DNA from: Bacteroidota bacterium | GTDB taxonomy: Bacteria; Bacteroidota; Bacteroidia; Flavobacteriales; Flavobacteriaceae | Length of the DNA stretch: 64,000 nucleotides | Reading direction: 5' to 3' | Assembly: GCA_020161455.1 (NCBI GenBank) | Contig: JAIUNZ010000002.1 | Coordinates: 1-64,000 of the forward strand | Shown: positions 44,236-53,292 of the stretch, piece by piece | Layout of the letters: each line of letters opens with the position of its first letter | Position numbering within the stretch: the stretch's first letter is position 1 | Made by a program: the position numbers and the translations under genes | Notes under the pieces: generated by a model | Database searches by the model: none | The model's input: only the letters and a program-made list of their open reading frames with translations | Told to the model about the DNA's origin: nothing

Positions 44236-44754
44236 TTAGTTTTTAACATTCGAAGCAGAATTAGCTGCTGCAATTGATTGAATATCTCTGTCAAACAAAT
44301 ACAATCCGCCTTTATCATCTCCAATTAAATTGATTTTATCTAAAATTGTTTTGGCTTGTGATTCTTCTTCTATTTGTTCAGAAACATACCATTGCAAGAA
44401 ATTATGCGTGGAATAATCTTTTTCTTCAAACGTAATTCTAACCAATTCATTGATTGATTCTGAAACAAAAAGTTCGTGCTTGTACAACAACTCAAACATG
44501 TTTTTAAAATTATCAAACTCTGTTTTTGGAGCGCTTAATTCTGAAATTTTAGCATGTCCACCACGTTCATTAACATATTTAATGAGTTTTAACATATGCT
44601 GTCTTTCTTCATCTGATTGTGCATACATGAAATTTGAAATTCCTTCTAATCCATTTACTTCAGCCCAACAAGCCATTGATAAATAAGTTTGTGAACTTTC
44701 TGCTTCAATTCTAATTTGTTTGTTTAATGCCACTTCGATATTTTTTGATAACAT
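44236..44754 (-). CDS. ftnA: Bacterial non-heme ferritin
   Basis: This 172-residue four-helix protein has the ferroxidase residues E17, Y24, E50, H53, E94, Q127 and E130, all in the expected places. It oxidises Fe(II) and stores iron as a mineral in a 24-mer shell. A TAACTTTA promoter-like box (44772-44779) lies upstream on the minus strand. The context of feo, Nramp and a DtxR-type regulator supports an iron-storage role. Confidence 0.96.
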   Translation of the reverse strand: MLSKNIEVALNKQIRIEAESSQTYLSMACWAEVNGLEGISNFMYAQSDEERQHMLKLIKYVNERGGHAKISELSAPKTEFDNFKNMFELLYKHELFVSESINELVRITFEEKDYSTHNFLQWYVSEQIEEESQAKTILDKINLIGDDKGGLYLFDRDIQSIAAANSASNVKN

Positions 44755-44859
44755 AATTTTATATTTTTATGTAAAGTTAATTAAAAAAGATTTTTTTTGG
44801 TTGGTTATTAAAAATTAGTTTTTATACTACTATTATCAAAATCTATAACGTTAAAAATG

Positions 44860-44867
44860 TATTTTTG
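44860..44867 (+). promoter_or_regulatory. -7 box for crtY, probably leaderless
   Basis: TATTTTTG matches TAnnTTTG and ends 4 bp before the crtY ATG at 44872. If it is used, transcription would begin about at the start codon. Confidence 0.5.
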
Positions 44868-44871
44868 AACA

Positions 44872-46035
44872 ATGCAACATTACCATTATATATTCGCTGG
44901 TTCCGGACTTTCGGCTTTAATGACGGTTTGTGAAATGATTCGTTCAGAAGATTTTCAAGGCAAATCCATTCTTTTATTAGACATAGATTCAAAAAAGAAT
45001 AACGACAGAACGTGGTGTTTTTGGGATGATACTAATTTATTTGATGAAATAACTTCCAAAAAGTGGAATGAAGCGTTATTTAAAAATGCAACTTATAAAC
45101 GTGTTTTAAATCTAAACCCATACCAATATACAATGGTTCGTGGATTAAATTTTTATAACATGGTTTTCGAATTGATTTCAAAACAAGATAACATTCACTT
45201 TAGCAATCAAAAAGTTGTTTATTTTGAGGAATTAGGAAATCACTGTGTTTTAAAAACAGAAACCCATAATTATACTTGTAACAAGATTTTTAATTCCATT
45301 TTCAATCCAAAGCCTATAAAAAATCAATCAAAATATCCACTATTACAACAACATTTTATAGGATGGTTCATCAAAAGTAAAGAAGCTGTTTTCAATCCAA
45401 ATTGTGCCACGTTTATGGATTTTTCTGTGGAACAAAAAGGCAACACTCGTTTTATGTATGTTTTACCAACATCTGAAACAGAAGCTTTACTAGAATATAC
45501 TTTGTTTTCAAAAGACTTACTTTCTAAAAACGAATACGAAAAAGAAATAAAAAATTATATCGAAAAACTCGGAGTTACTGAATTTGAAATTGTAGAAAAA
45601 GAACAAGGAAACATACCCATGACGTGCTATAAATTTTGGAAAAACAATACTAAAAACATTGTAAACATTGGCTCAGCTGGCGGATGGACAAAAGCAAGTA
45701 CAGGCTTTACATTTAAAAATGTAACTAAAAAATCAAAAGAATTGGTAGCGTTTTTAGAAACTAAAAATTCAAATTCGCACAATGAAACAGACTTTAGAAA
45801 ACTTCACAAAAAAACTAAATATTGGCTGTATGATTTATTGTTTATTGATGTTTTATTTCAAAATAACGCATTAGGTTCTTTAGTGTTTTCGTCGTTATTT
45901 AAAAAAGGAAATCCAACCTTAATTTTTAGGTTTTTAGATGAAGAAACTACATTTTTAGAGGATTTGCAAGTGATTTGGAAATGTCCAAAAATTCCATTCA
46001 TTAAAGCGTTATTTGGAAGGATTTTTACATTTTAA
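44872..46035 (+). CDS. crtY: Lycopene beta-cyclase
   Basis: This 387-residue protein matches CrtY-type cyclases: an FAD/NAD-binding start (YHYIFAGSGLSALMTVCEM), the motif DRTWCFWDD, and GSAGGWTKASTGFTF near residue 265. It cyclises the ends of lycopene to make beta-carotene, a step toward zeaxanthin-type pigments common in yellow Flavobacteria. The other carotenoid genes are not in the window. Confidence 0.93.
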   Translation: MQHYHYIFAGSGLSALMTVCEMIRSEDFQGKSILLLDIDSKKNNDRTWCFWDDTNLFDEITSKKWNEALFKNATYKRVLNLNPYQYTMVRGLNFYNMVFELISKQDNIHFSNQKVVYFEELGNHCVLKTETHNYTCNKIFNSIFNPKPIKNQSKYPLLQQHFIGWFIKSKEAVFNPNCATFMDFSVEQKGNTRFMYVLPTSETEALLEYTLFSKDLLSKNEYEKEIKNYIEKLGVTEFEIVEKEQGNIPMTCYKFWKNNTKNIVNIGSAGGWTKASTGFTFKNVTKKSKELVAFLETKNSNSHNETDFRKLHKKTKYWLYDLLFIDVLFQNNALGSLVFSSLFKKGNPTLIFRFLDEETTFLEDLQVIWKCPKIPFIKALFGRIFTF

Positions 46036-46097
46036 TCTTCTATTTCATTATAACAATTCTTTATGATTTATTTAAAATAAAAAATTAGAATTCGTTG

Positions 46098-46105
46098 TAT
46101 CTTTG
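46098..46105 (+). promoter_or_regulatory. -7 box for the bacilliredoxin gene
   Basis: TATCTTTG matches TAnnTTTG and ends 55 bp before the ATG at 46161. Confidence 0.6.
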
Positions 46106-46160
46106 CAATGATTTAATTAAATCAAATTTCTGTAATCAACAATCTAAAATCTAAAATATT

Positions 46161-46571
46161 ATGTATCCAGAAGAAATGGTAAAACCAATGCGAGCTGAGC
46201 TTTCAGAAGCAGGTTTTCAAGATTTATATAGTGCCGAAGCAGTAAAAAATGCGATCAAAGAAGAAGGAACAACACTAGTTGTAGTAAACTCAGTTTGTGG
46301 TTGTGCCGCAAGAAACGCTCGTCCTGGAGCAAAAATGAGTTTGGACGGAAGCAAAAAACCAGACCATTTAGTAACCGTTTTTGCAGGTGTTGACAAAGAA
46401 GCAGTTGACGCTGCTAGAGAAGAAATGTTCCCTTTTCCTCCATCGTCGCCAAGTATGGCGTTGTTCAAAAATGGTGAATTGGTGCACATGTTAGAACGCC
46501 ATCATATCGAAGGAAGACCCGCTGAAATGATTGCTGAAAACTTAAAAGATGCTTACGCTGAATTCTGTTAA
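46161..46571 (+). CDS. Bacilliredoxin (BrxA/BrxB, YphP/YqiW family)
   Basis: This 136-residue protein has a thioredoxin-like fold with the family CGC motif (C46 and C48 in SVCGCAARN) and the conserved tail [32 protein letters not shown]. In Firmicutes the family removes bacillithiol from proteins. Flavobacteria can carry the same family, but whether bacillithiol is the partner here is not visible. It has its own promoter and terminator. Confidence 0.94.
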   Translation: MYPEEMVKPMRAELSEAGFQDLYSAEAVKNAIKEEGTTLVVVNSVCGCAARNARPGAKMSLDGSKKPDHLVTVFAGVDKEAVDAAREEMFPFPPSSPSMALFKNGELVHMLERHHIEGRPAEMIAENLKDAYAEFC

Positions 46572-46593
46572 GAACTTAAAAGAATATTTTTAG

Positions 46594-46640
46594 CCACAGA
46601 TTCACAGATTTTATTAATAATCTGTGAATTTGTGGTTATT
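46594..46640 (+). terminator. Terminator after the bacilliredoxin gene
   Basis: A 17 bp stem, CCACAGATTCACAGATT (46594-46610) with AATCTGTGAATTTGTGG (46619-46635), has one G-T wobble and an eight-base loop, and is followed by a T-rich run. Confidence 0.8.
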
Positions 46641-46651
46641 TTTTAATCATA

Positions 46652-46687
46652 GCGAACTTTGCGTAAAAAAACCTTGCGAACTTTGCG
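46652..46687 (+). repeat. Two GCGAACTTTGCG direct repeats
   Basis: The 12-mer GCGAACTTTGCG is at 46652-46663 and 46676-46687, 24 bp apart, in the leader between the terminator and trhO. I recall such sequences as recurrent intergenic repeats in Flavobacterium, but only two copies are seen here. Confidence 0.45.
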
Positions 46688-46764
46688 GTTAAGCATTAAA
46701 TTTGCAAACGAATTCTTCCAATTAGAGTTCAAAAAAACATATTTCTCACTTAAACGTTTATAGC

Positions 46765-48123
46765 ATGCAACTGTATAACACCTTAAGCGCAGAAGAAAGA
46801 AAAGAGCTAATTGATTTAGCCGGAAAACAGCGACTAACGTTGTCTTTCTATGCGTATGCCAAAATTGAAGATCCAAAAAAATTTCGCGACGATTTATTTA
46901 TTGCTTGGAATGCACTCAATGCATTGGGCAGAATATATGTTGCTCACGAAGGAATAAATGCTCAAATGAGCGTTCCTGCTGATAACTTTGAAGAATTTCG
47001 TGAAACACTAGAAGTTTATGATTTCATGAAAGGCATCCGTTTGAATGTTGCTGTTGAACAAGATGATCATTCGTTTTTAAAATTAACTATAAAAGTTCGT
47101 CATAAAATTGTAGCCGATGGTTTAAACGATGAAACTTTTGACGTTACCAAAAAAGGAATTCACTTAGGCGCAAAAGAATTCAATAAAATTCTGGAAGATC
47201 CAAATACAATTGTGGTTGATTTTAGAAATCATTATGAAAGCGAAGTTGGTCATTTTAAAAACGCCATAACTCCTGATGTGGAAACATTTAGAGAAAGTTT
47301 GCCCATCATCAACGAGCAATTAAAAGATTATAAGGAAACCAAAAACTTAGTGATGTATTGCACCGGTGGAATTCGTTGCGAAAAAGCTTCTGCTTACTAC
47401 AAACACCAAGGTTTCAAAAATGTTTATCAATTGGAAGGCGGAATTATCAATTATGCTAAACAAATCAAAGAAGAAGGTTTAGAAAGTAAATTTATTGGTA
47501 AAAATTTCGTTTTCGATAATCGTTTAGGGGAAAGAATTACGGATGATATTGTTGCTCAATGTCATCAATGTGGAAAACCATGTGATAATCACACCAATTG
47601 TGCAAATGATGGTTGTCATTTACTGTTTATTCAATGTGATGAATGTCAAGCTGTAATGGAAAATTGCTGTTCTACTGAATGTTTAGACATTACACATTTA
47701 TCCCTGGAAGAACAAGTTCGATTAAGAAGTGGCAAACAAGTTGGAAACAAAGTTTTTAGAAAAGGAAAATCAGAAAAATTAAAATTCAAACATTCAGGAG
47801 AATTATCTGATGTGGCTTTGGCTGTTGCCAAAAAAACAAAAGACATTCGTCAAAAGATAAAAGCAAAAAAAGTTATTCTTGGCAAAGCCGAACATTACTT
47901 TGTAAAAGCTGGAATTGGATTATTCATCATTGAAAACAACGAATTGCAACTTGGAGATAAAATTCTAATTTCTGGTCCAACTACAGGAAATCAAGAGTTA
48001 ATTTTAGAAAAAATGTTTGTCAACGGCTGTGAAAATTCAGCGGCAAAAATTGGTGATAAAGTCACTTTTGAAGTTCCTTTTAGAGTTCGTTTGTCGGATA
48101 AATTGTTTAAATTGGTAAACTAA
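46765..48123 (+). CDS. trhO: tRNA uridine-34 hydroxylase TrhO with an extra C-terminal barrel
   Basis: This 452-residue protein has the TrhO core (UPF0176). An acylphosphatase-like start reads GRIYVAHEGINAQMS. A rhodanese domain (about 140-245) holds C199 in CTGGIRC. A Cys-rich zinc-like region (about 262-315, CHQCGKPCDNHTNC and CDECQAV) follows. TrhO makes 5-hydroxyuridine at tRNA position 34 using O2. The E. coli protein is about 350 residues. The extra 80-90 residues (about 370-452: HYFVKAGIGLFIIENNEL, LGDKILISGPTTG, VRLSDKLFKLVN) look like the EF-Tu-like barrel at the end of U32 peptidases. The radical SAM gene follows after 9 bp. Confidence 0.92.
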   Translation: MQLYNTLSAEERKELIDLAGKQRLTLSFYAYAKIEDPKKFRDDLFIAWNALNALGRIYVAHEGINAQMSVPADNFEEFRETLEVYDFMKGIRLNVAVEQDDHSFLKLTIKVRHKIVADGLNDETFDVTKKGIHLGAKEFNKILEDPNTIVVDFRNHYESEVGHFKNAITPDVETFRESLPIINEQLKDYKETKNLVMYCTGGIRCEKASAYYKHQGFKNVYQLEGGIINYAKQIKEEGLESKFIGKNFVFDNRLGERITDDIVAQCHQCGKPCDNHTNCANDGCHLLFIQCDECQAVMENCCSTECLDITHLSLEEQVRLRSGKQVGNKVFRKGKSEKLKFKHSGELSDVALAVAKKTKDIRQKIKAKKVILGKAEHYFVKAGIGLFIIENNELQLGDKILISGPTTGNQELILEKMFVNGCENSAAKIGDKVTFEVPFRVRLSDKLFKLVN

Positions 48124-48132
48124 TTAGAAAAA

Positions 48133-49167
48133 ATGGATATTTATAAACTGCTCAAATTCAATCATGCTATCAAAAGTCATCGAATAAAGTTCTTTGGTTT
48201 ATGGTTATTGAGTGTTTTAAATAAACGATACCTTGCCATTCAATTTGATCCGGTTTTAGCCTGTAATCTTCGTTGTAAAATGTGTTATTTTACCGATGAT
48301 GAATACGTTAGAACCAACATGAAAGGCATTTTTAAAGAAAATGATTTAGAAGAATTAGCCAAAGTAAATTTTAAAAACGCACTAAAACTACAAATTGGTT
48401 GTGGCGCAGAACCAATGCTTTTTAAGCATAACGTTCAATTAATCAAAATTGCCAAAAAACACAAAGTTCCATATATTAGTATGGTTACCAATGGAAATTT
48501 ATTAGAAAATCAAGATATTATTGATCTATCTCAAGCTGGTTTAAATGAATTTATTTTCTCTATGCATGGCGTTTTCAAGGAAACGTATGAAGATTTGATG
48601 GATAAAGGTGTTTTCGAAAAATTCCATGCCGTTTTAGGTTACATTACCGAAGAAAAAAAGAAGAATCCAACGTTACGATTACGAATAAATTACACTTTTA
48701 ACGTCGATAATTTTCATGAATTAAAAGAGTTTTTCAAGGTTTATGATAAGTATTCTATAGACATTATTCAACTTCGACCTATTGATAAAATTGGAGAAAC
48801 AACCTATAATAATTTCAGTTTAAAAGCAATTGAAAACGATTATCAAGAAATAAATACATTTCTAAAAAAAGAAGCTTCCAAAAGAGGCATTACTTTACTT
48901 TCTCCCAAAACAATTAGTCGAAACGAAGAGCAATCTTTAAAAGTTAAAACAGAGAATGACAGCTCTTATTTAATTCCATATACCTACTGTTACGTTTCTC
49001 CAAAATACTATTGGAAGGACGATTTTGATTGGAAAACTGAAACCTTTTCAGAATGGCAAAAACGTAATTCTTGGAATAAAATTTTATTCAAAAACATATT
49101 TCTTTCTAAAAAAAATTTAGAAAAACCCAATAGAAATATGCTAAATTATTCGGTTGAGCTAAACTAG
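48133..49167 (+). CDS. Radical SAM protein of unknown substrate
   Basis: This 344-residue protein has the radical SAM cluster motif C44-x3-C48-x2-C51 (VLACNLRCKMCYF) and the typical SAM-contact glycines (IGCGAEPM). Only one further Cys (YTYCYVSP, about 281) is seen, so a full SPASM set is absent. Neighbouring trhO is 9 bp upstream. The product may act on a peptide or tRNA, but nothing in the sequence decides this. Confidence 0.88.
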   Translation: MDIYKLLKFNHAIKSHRIKFFGLWLLSVLNKRYLAIQFDPVLACNLRCKMCYFTDDEYVRTNMKGIFKENDLEELAKVNFKNALKLQIGCGAEPMLFKHNVQLIKIAKKHKVPYISMVTNGNLLENQDIIDLSQAGLNEFIFSMHGVFKETYEDLMDKGVFEKFHAVLGYITEEKKKNPTLRLRINYTFNVDNFHELKEFFKVYDKYSIDIIQLRPIDKIGETTYNNFSLKAIENDYQEINTFLKKEASKRGITLLSPKTISRNEEQSLKVKTENDSSYLIPYTYCYVSPKYYWKDDFDWKTETFSEWQKRNSWNKILFKNIFLSKKNLEKPNRNMLNYSVELN

Positions 49168-49293
49168 GCTACTTTTTTTAGGTTAAATTTCTTTTGAAAT
49201 TTTAACTAACAAAATACTATCTTTACAAATTATTCGTTTTATGATAGTAGTTCCGATGTTTTTTTTCGGAATGACCAATATATATTCAAAATT

Positions 49294-50502
49294 ATGGCAT
49301 GTACAAATTGTTCCACTAGTACCAAAGACGGTACGCCACGTGGATGTAAAAATAACGGGACTTGCGGCACCGATAGTTGCAATAAATTAACGGTTTTCGA
49401 TTGGCTTTCAAACATGAGTTTACCCAATGGTGAAGTAGCTTTTGATTGCGTTGAAGTGCGATTTAAAAATGGTAGAAAAGAATTTTATCGCAATACTGAG
49501 AAAATTACATTATCAATTGGTGATGTAGTTGCAACCGAAGCCTCTCCTGGTCATGATGTGGGTATTGTTACTCTTACTGGCGAATTGGTTAAAATCCAGA
49601 TGAAGAAAAAAGGAGTTGATTTTAAAGGCGAAGTGCCTAAAATATACCGAAAAGCATCTCAAAAAGACATTGATATTTGGAGCGACGCCCGTGATAAAGA
49701 AGAACCGATGAAAGTAAAAGCCAGAGAAATTGCTATCCGACTCAACTTAGAAATGAAAATTTCGGATATCGAGTTTCAAGGCGATGGGTCCAAAGCAATT
49801 TTTTATTATACTGCTAATGATCGAGTAGATTTTCGTCAATTAATTAAAGAATTTGCACAAAGTTTTAAGACCAGAATCGAAATGAAACAGGTAGGTTTCC
49901 GTCAAGAAGCAGCTCGTTTAGGCGGTATTGGTTCTTGTGGAAGAGAATTGTGTTGTTCTACTTGGTTAACTGATTTTAGAAGTGTTAATACTTCGGCAGC
50001 ACGATACCAACAACTTTCATTAAATCCACAAAAATTAGCGGGTCAATGCGGAAAATTAAAGTGCTGTTTAAACTATGAGCTAGATACTTACCTTGATGCT
50101 TTAAAAGACTTTCCGGAGTTTGAAACCAAATTACATACCGAAAAAGGGGATGCTATTTGTCAAAAACAAGATATTTTTAAAGGTTTAATGTGGTTTGCTT
50201 ATACCGATAATTTTGCCAATTGGCACGTGTTAAAAATTGAACATGTAAAAGAAATTATAGCTTTAAATAAAGAAAAAAAACGAGCTACTTCGTTAGAAGA
50301 TTTTGCATTAGAAATGGCACCACTACCTGAAAAAGATTTCAATAATGCTATGGGTCAAGAAAGTTTAACGCGTTTTGATCAACCCAAAAGGAAAAACAAA
50401 AACAACAAAAAGAAAAAACCAAGTAATCAAAACAATTCGAACAACACGAATAATTCAAAGAAAAAACCAATCATTATTTCTAAAAATGATGTTAAAAAAT
50501 AG
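49294..50502 (+). CDS. ricT: RicT/YaaT, PSP1-domain protein
   Basis: This 402-residue protein starts with a Cys-rich head (MACTNCSTSTKDGTPRGC and on), then the PSP1 domain (about 60-270) with GSCGRELCCSTWL and QCGKLKCCLNYE. It ends in a Lys/Asn-rich, low-complexity tail. In Bacillus the Ric complex binds two 4Fe-4S clusters and promotes RNA maturation by RNase Y. In Flavobacteria the gene sits before gldH, as here. Its tail overlaps the gldH start by 17 bp in another frame. Confidence 0.93.
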   Translation: MACTNCSTSTKDGTPRGCKNNGTCGTDSCNKLTVFDWLSNMSLPNGEVAFDCVEVRFKNGRKEFYRNTEKITLSIGDVVATEASPGHDVGIVTLTGELVKIQMKKKGVDFKGEVPKIYRKASQKDIDIWSDARDKEEPMKVKAREIAIRLNLEMKISDIEFQGDGSKAIFYYTANDRVDFRQLIKEFAQSFKTRIEMKQVGFRQEAARLGGIGSCGRELCCSTWLTDFRSVNTSAARYQQLSLNPQKLAGQCGKLKCCLNYELDTYLDALKDFPEFETKLHTEKGDAICQKQDIFKGLMWFAYTDNFANWHVLKIEHVKEIIALNKEKKRATSLEDFALEMAPLPEKDFNNAMGQESLTRFDQPKRKNKNNKKKKPSNQNNSNNTNNSKKKPIIISKNDVKK

Positions 50503-50971
50503 TTTAGTCCATTTATTTATCTGCTTGTGCTTTGTTTCTTGCGATAAGAATCGAGTTTTTGACGAATACAAATCAGTTGGAAATTCGTGGCATAAAGATA
50601 GTGTTGTTACTTTTGAATTGCCTGAACTTCAAAAAGATAAAACGTATAATTTGTTTTTGAATGTAAGAGACAATGATGATTATCCATTTAACAACTTGTT
50701 TTTGATTGTTTCTTTAGAGCAACCTAACAAAAAAATTAAAGTAGATACTCTAGAATATGTTATGACCAATCCAGATGGTACACTTCTTGGAGAAGGATTT
50801 AGTGACATTAAAGAAAATAAACTTTTTTATAAAGCCAATGAAAAATTTGACCAAAAAGGTGTTTACAAAATCCATATCAAACAAGCCGTTAGACAAACAG
50901 GAAAAATTGAAGGAGTAGAACAACTCAAAGGAATTACAGATGTTGGTTTTAGAATAGAATCTAAAGAATAA
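50486..50971 (+). CDS. gldH: Gliding motility lipoprotein GldH
   Basis: From the tandem ATGs at 50486 and 50489 the protein is about 161 residues with a lipobox (CLCFVSC). An in-frame ATG at 50375 lies inside ricT and would precede the signal peptide, so I reject it. The mature protein matches GldH: NRVFDEYKSVGNSW, VRDNDDYPFNNLFLIVSLEQP, TLLGEGFSDIKEN and KIHIKQAVRQ. GldH is needed for gliding in Flavobacterium johnsoniae. The neighbours ricT and PBP1A match the usual context. Confidence 0.94.
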   Translation: MMLKNSLVHLFICLCFVSCDKNRVFDEYKSVGNSWHKDSVVTFELPELQKDKTYNLFLNVRDNDDYPFNNLFLIVSLEQPNKKIKVDTLEYVMTNPDGTLLGEGFSDIKENKLFYKANEKFDQKGVYKIHIKQAVRQTGKIEGVEQLKGITDVGFRIESKE

Positions 50972-50980
50972 AAATATATT

Positions 50981-53284
50981 ATGGCTCAAAATAAGAAAAA
51001 CACAACGAATGACATTAAGTACTATAAACGAAAATTTTGGCAATTTTTTATTTATGGATTTAGTGCGTTAATTCTATTTTTCCTTTTGGCATCTTGGGGA
51101 TTTTTTGGAGCAATGCCGACTTTTGAAGAATTAGAAAATCCCGAATCAAACTTGGCTACCGAAGTTATTTCGTCAGATGGTGTAACGATTGGGAAATTTT
51201 ACAACGAAAATAGAACCCCAATTAAATACGAAGATCTTCCGCCACATTTGGTAAAAACTTTAATTGCTACCGAAGACGAGCGCTTTTATGAACACTCGGG
51301 AATTGATGCTCGAAGAACTTTTGGTGCCGCTATAAAACTTGGTGCCGATGGTGGTGCAAGTACTATAACACAACAATTAGCCAAACAATTATTTCATGGA
51401 GAAGGTTCCACTTTTAAGATTTTTAGATTAGTCCAAAAAGTTAAGGAATGGATAATTGCTATTAAACTTGAACGACAATATACTAAAAACGAAATAATTG
51501 CGATGTATTTTAATGTATATGATTTTAACAATTATGCCATTGGAATCCGTTCAGCTTCAAAAACCTATTTCAATAAAGAACCCAAAGATTTAACCATTGA
51601 TGAATCGGCTATTTTAGTTGGAATGTTCAAAAATTCGTCGCTTTACAATCCTGTTAGAAACCCACAAGGTGTTAAAAATAGACGTGACGTAGTGTTGGGT
51701 CAAATGGTTAGATCAAAAATAATTACAGAAGCTCAGAAAGAAAGTTACAGCAAATTACCTATTAAACTGGATTTCAAATTACAAACACACAAAGAAGGAA
51801 TTGCAACGTATTTTAGAGAATTTCTTCGGGAATACATGAAAAATTGGGTAAAAGAAAATAAAAAACCAGACGGAACAGAATATGATATTTACACCGATGG
51901 TTTAAAAATTTATACCACTATAGATTCCAAAATGCAAGAACATGCCGAAGAAGCCGTTCAAGCACACATAAAGAATCTTCAGGAGGAATTTTTCATCCAA
52001 CAAAAAGGGAACAAAAATGCTCCATTCTTAAAAATTTCCGTAGATGAAACGAATAGAATCCTAAAACGTGCTATGAAATCTTCCGAAAGATGGCATATTT
52101 TAAAAGATTTAGATAAAACAGATGATGAGATTATCGCTTCATTCAGCAAAAAAACCAAAATGCGTGTTTTCACATGGAAAGGTGAAAAAGACACAATAAT
52201 GACGCCTTTAGATTCTATTAGATATTACAAATCCTTCCTTCAAGCCGGAATGATGTCTATGGAACCTCAAACTGGACATATCAAAGCTTGGGTTGGTGGA
52301 ATCAATTATAAATATTTTCAATACGACCACGTTGGTCAAGGTGCAAGACAGGTTGGTTCAACCTTTAAACCTTTTGTTTATGCCACAGCTATCGAACAAT
52401 TAGGTATGTCGCCTTGCGATTCTATAATCGATAGTCCCTATACAATTCCTGTTGGAAGACATCATGTAACTGCAGCTTGGACGCCAAAAAACTCCGATAA
52501 TAAATACCGTGGAATGGTCACTTTGAAAAAAGCATTAGCCAATTCTATAAACACAGTTTCTGCTAAACTTATGGATAAAGTTGGTCCAGAAGCTGTAGTT
52601 AATTTAACAAAAAAATTAGGTGTAAAAAGCGAAATTCCTCTACAACCATCCATTGCGCTTGGTGCTGTGGAAGTTACTGTAGAAGATATGGTTGCTGCTT
52701 ACAGTACTTTTGCCAATCAAGGCGTTTACATCAAACCTCAATTCATTGATAGAATCGAAGATAAAAACGGTGTTGTTCTTTATGAGCCAATTCCCGAATC
52801 ACATGATGTTTTGAATAAAGATATCGCATTTGCAGTAATCAAATTGTTAGAAGGTGTAACCGAAGGTGGTTCTGGTTCAAGATTGCGTACTCAAGGCGGT
52901 GGATATGGCTACGAAAGAGTAACAGGTTATCCCTACGCATTTACAAATCCAATTGCTGGAAAAACTGGGACTTCACAAAATCAATCTGATGGTTGGTTCA
53001 TCGGAATGGTTCCTAATTTAGTTTCTGGTGTTTGGGTGGGTTGCGAAGATCGTTCGGCTCGTTTCAAAAGTATTACTTATGGTCAAGGTGCAACTGCTGC
53101 CTTACCAATTTGGGGATATTTTATGAAAAAATGTTATGAAGATAAAGACTTACAAGTGTCAAAAGATGAATTCGAACGACCAAAAAATCTATCTATAAAA
53201 GTAGATTGTTGGGCTCCAAAAGTAGTTGATTCACTAGAATTAGAACTACAAAAAGAGCAAGACACAGACGAATTTGGATTATAA
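50981..53284 (+). CDS. Class A penicillin-binding protein (PBP1A-like)
   Basis: This 767-residue protein has a membrane anchor (FIYGFSALILFFLLASWGF), a GT51 glycosyltransferase domain (ATEDERFYEHSGIDARR and GASTITQQLAKQLF), and a transpeptidase domain with Ser in GSTFKPFVYA, SxN in ALANSINTVSAK, and KTG in AGKTGTSQNQSDGWF. It polymerises and crosslinks peptidoglycan at the periplasmic face. It begins 9 bp after gldH and is probably in the same transcript. Confidence 0.96.
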   Translation: MAQNKKNTTNDIKYYKRKFWQFFIYGFSALILFFLLASWGFFGAMPTFEELENPESNLATEVISSDGVTIGKFYNENRTPIKYEDLPPHLVKTLIATEDERFYEHSGIDARRTFGAAIKLGADGGASTITQQLAKQLFHGEGSTFKIFRLVQKVKEWIIAIKLERQYTKNEIIAMYFNVYDFNNYAIGIRSASKTYFNKEPKDLTIDESAILVGMFKNSSLYNPVRNPQGVKNRRDVVLGQMVRSKIITEAQKESYSKLPIKLDFKLQTHKEGIATYFREFLREYMKNWVKENKKPDGTEYDIYTDGLKIYTTIDSKMQEHAEEAVQAHIKNLQEEFFIQQKGNKNAPFLKISVDETNRILKRAMKSSERWHILKDLDKTDDEIIASFSKKTKMRVFTWKGEKDTIMTPLDSIRYYKSFLQAGMMSMEPQTGHIKAWVGGINYKYFQYDHVGQGARQVGSTFKPFVYATAIEQLGMSPCDSIIDSPYTIPVGRHHVTAAWTPKNSDNKYRGMVTLKKALANSINTVSAKLMDKVGPEAVVNLTKKLGVKSEIPLQPSIALGAVEVTVEDMVAAYSTFANQGVYIKPQFIDRIEDKNGVVLYEPIPESHDVLNKDIAFAVIKLLEGVTEGGSGSRLRTQGGGYGYERVTGYPYAFTNPIAGKTGTSQNQSDGWFIGMVPNLVSGVWVGCEDRSARFKSITYGQGATAALPIWGYFMKKCYEDKDLQVSKDEFERPKNLSIKVDCWAPKVVDSLELELQKEQDTDEFGL

Positions 53285-53292
53285 TTTTTAGA

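Noticed and set aside
49241..49293. Small frame and hairpin (TTCCGA with TCGGAA) just before ricT
   Set aside because: The frame runs into ricT in another frame, and the hairpin has a T-rich loop with no clear role.
50375..50485. Upstream in-frame extension of gldH
   Set aside because: It lies inside ricT in another frame and would place about 37 basic residues before the lipoprotein signal.
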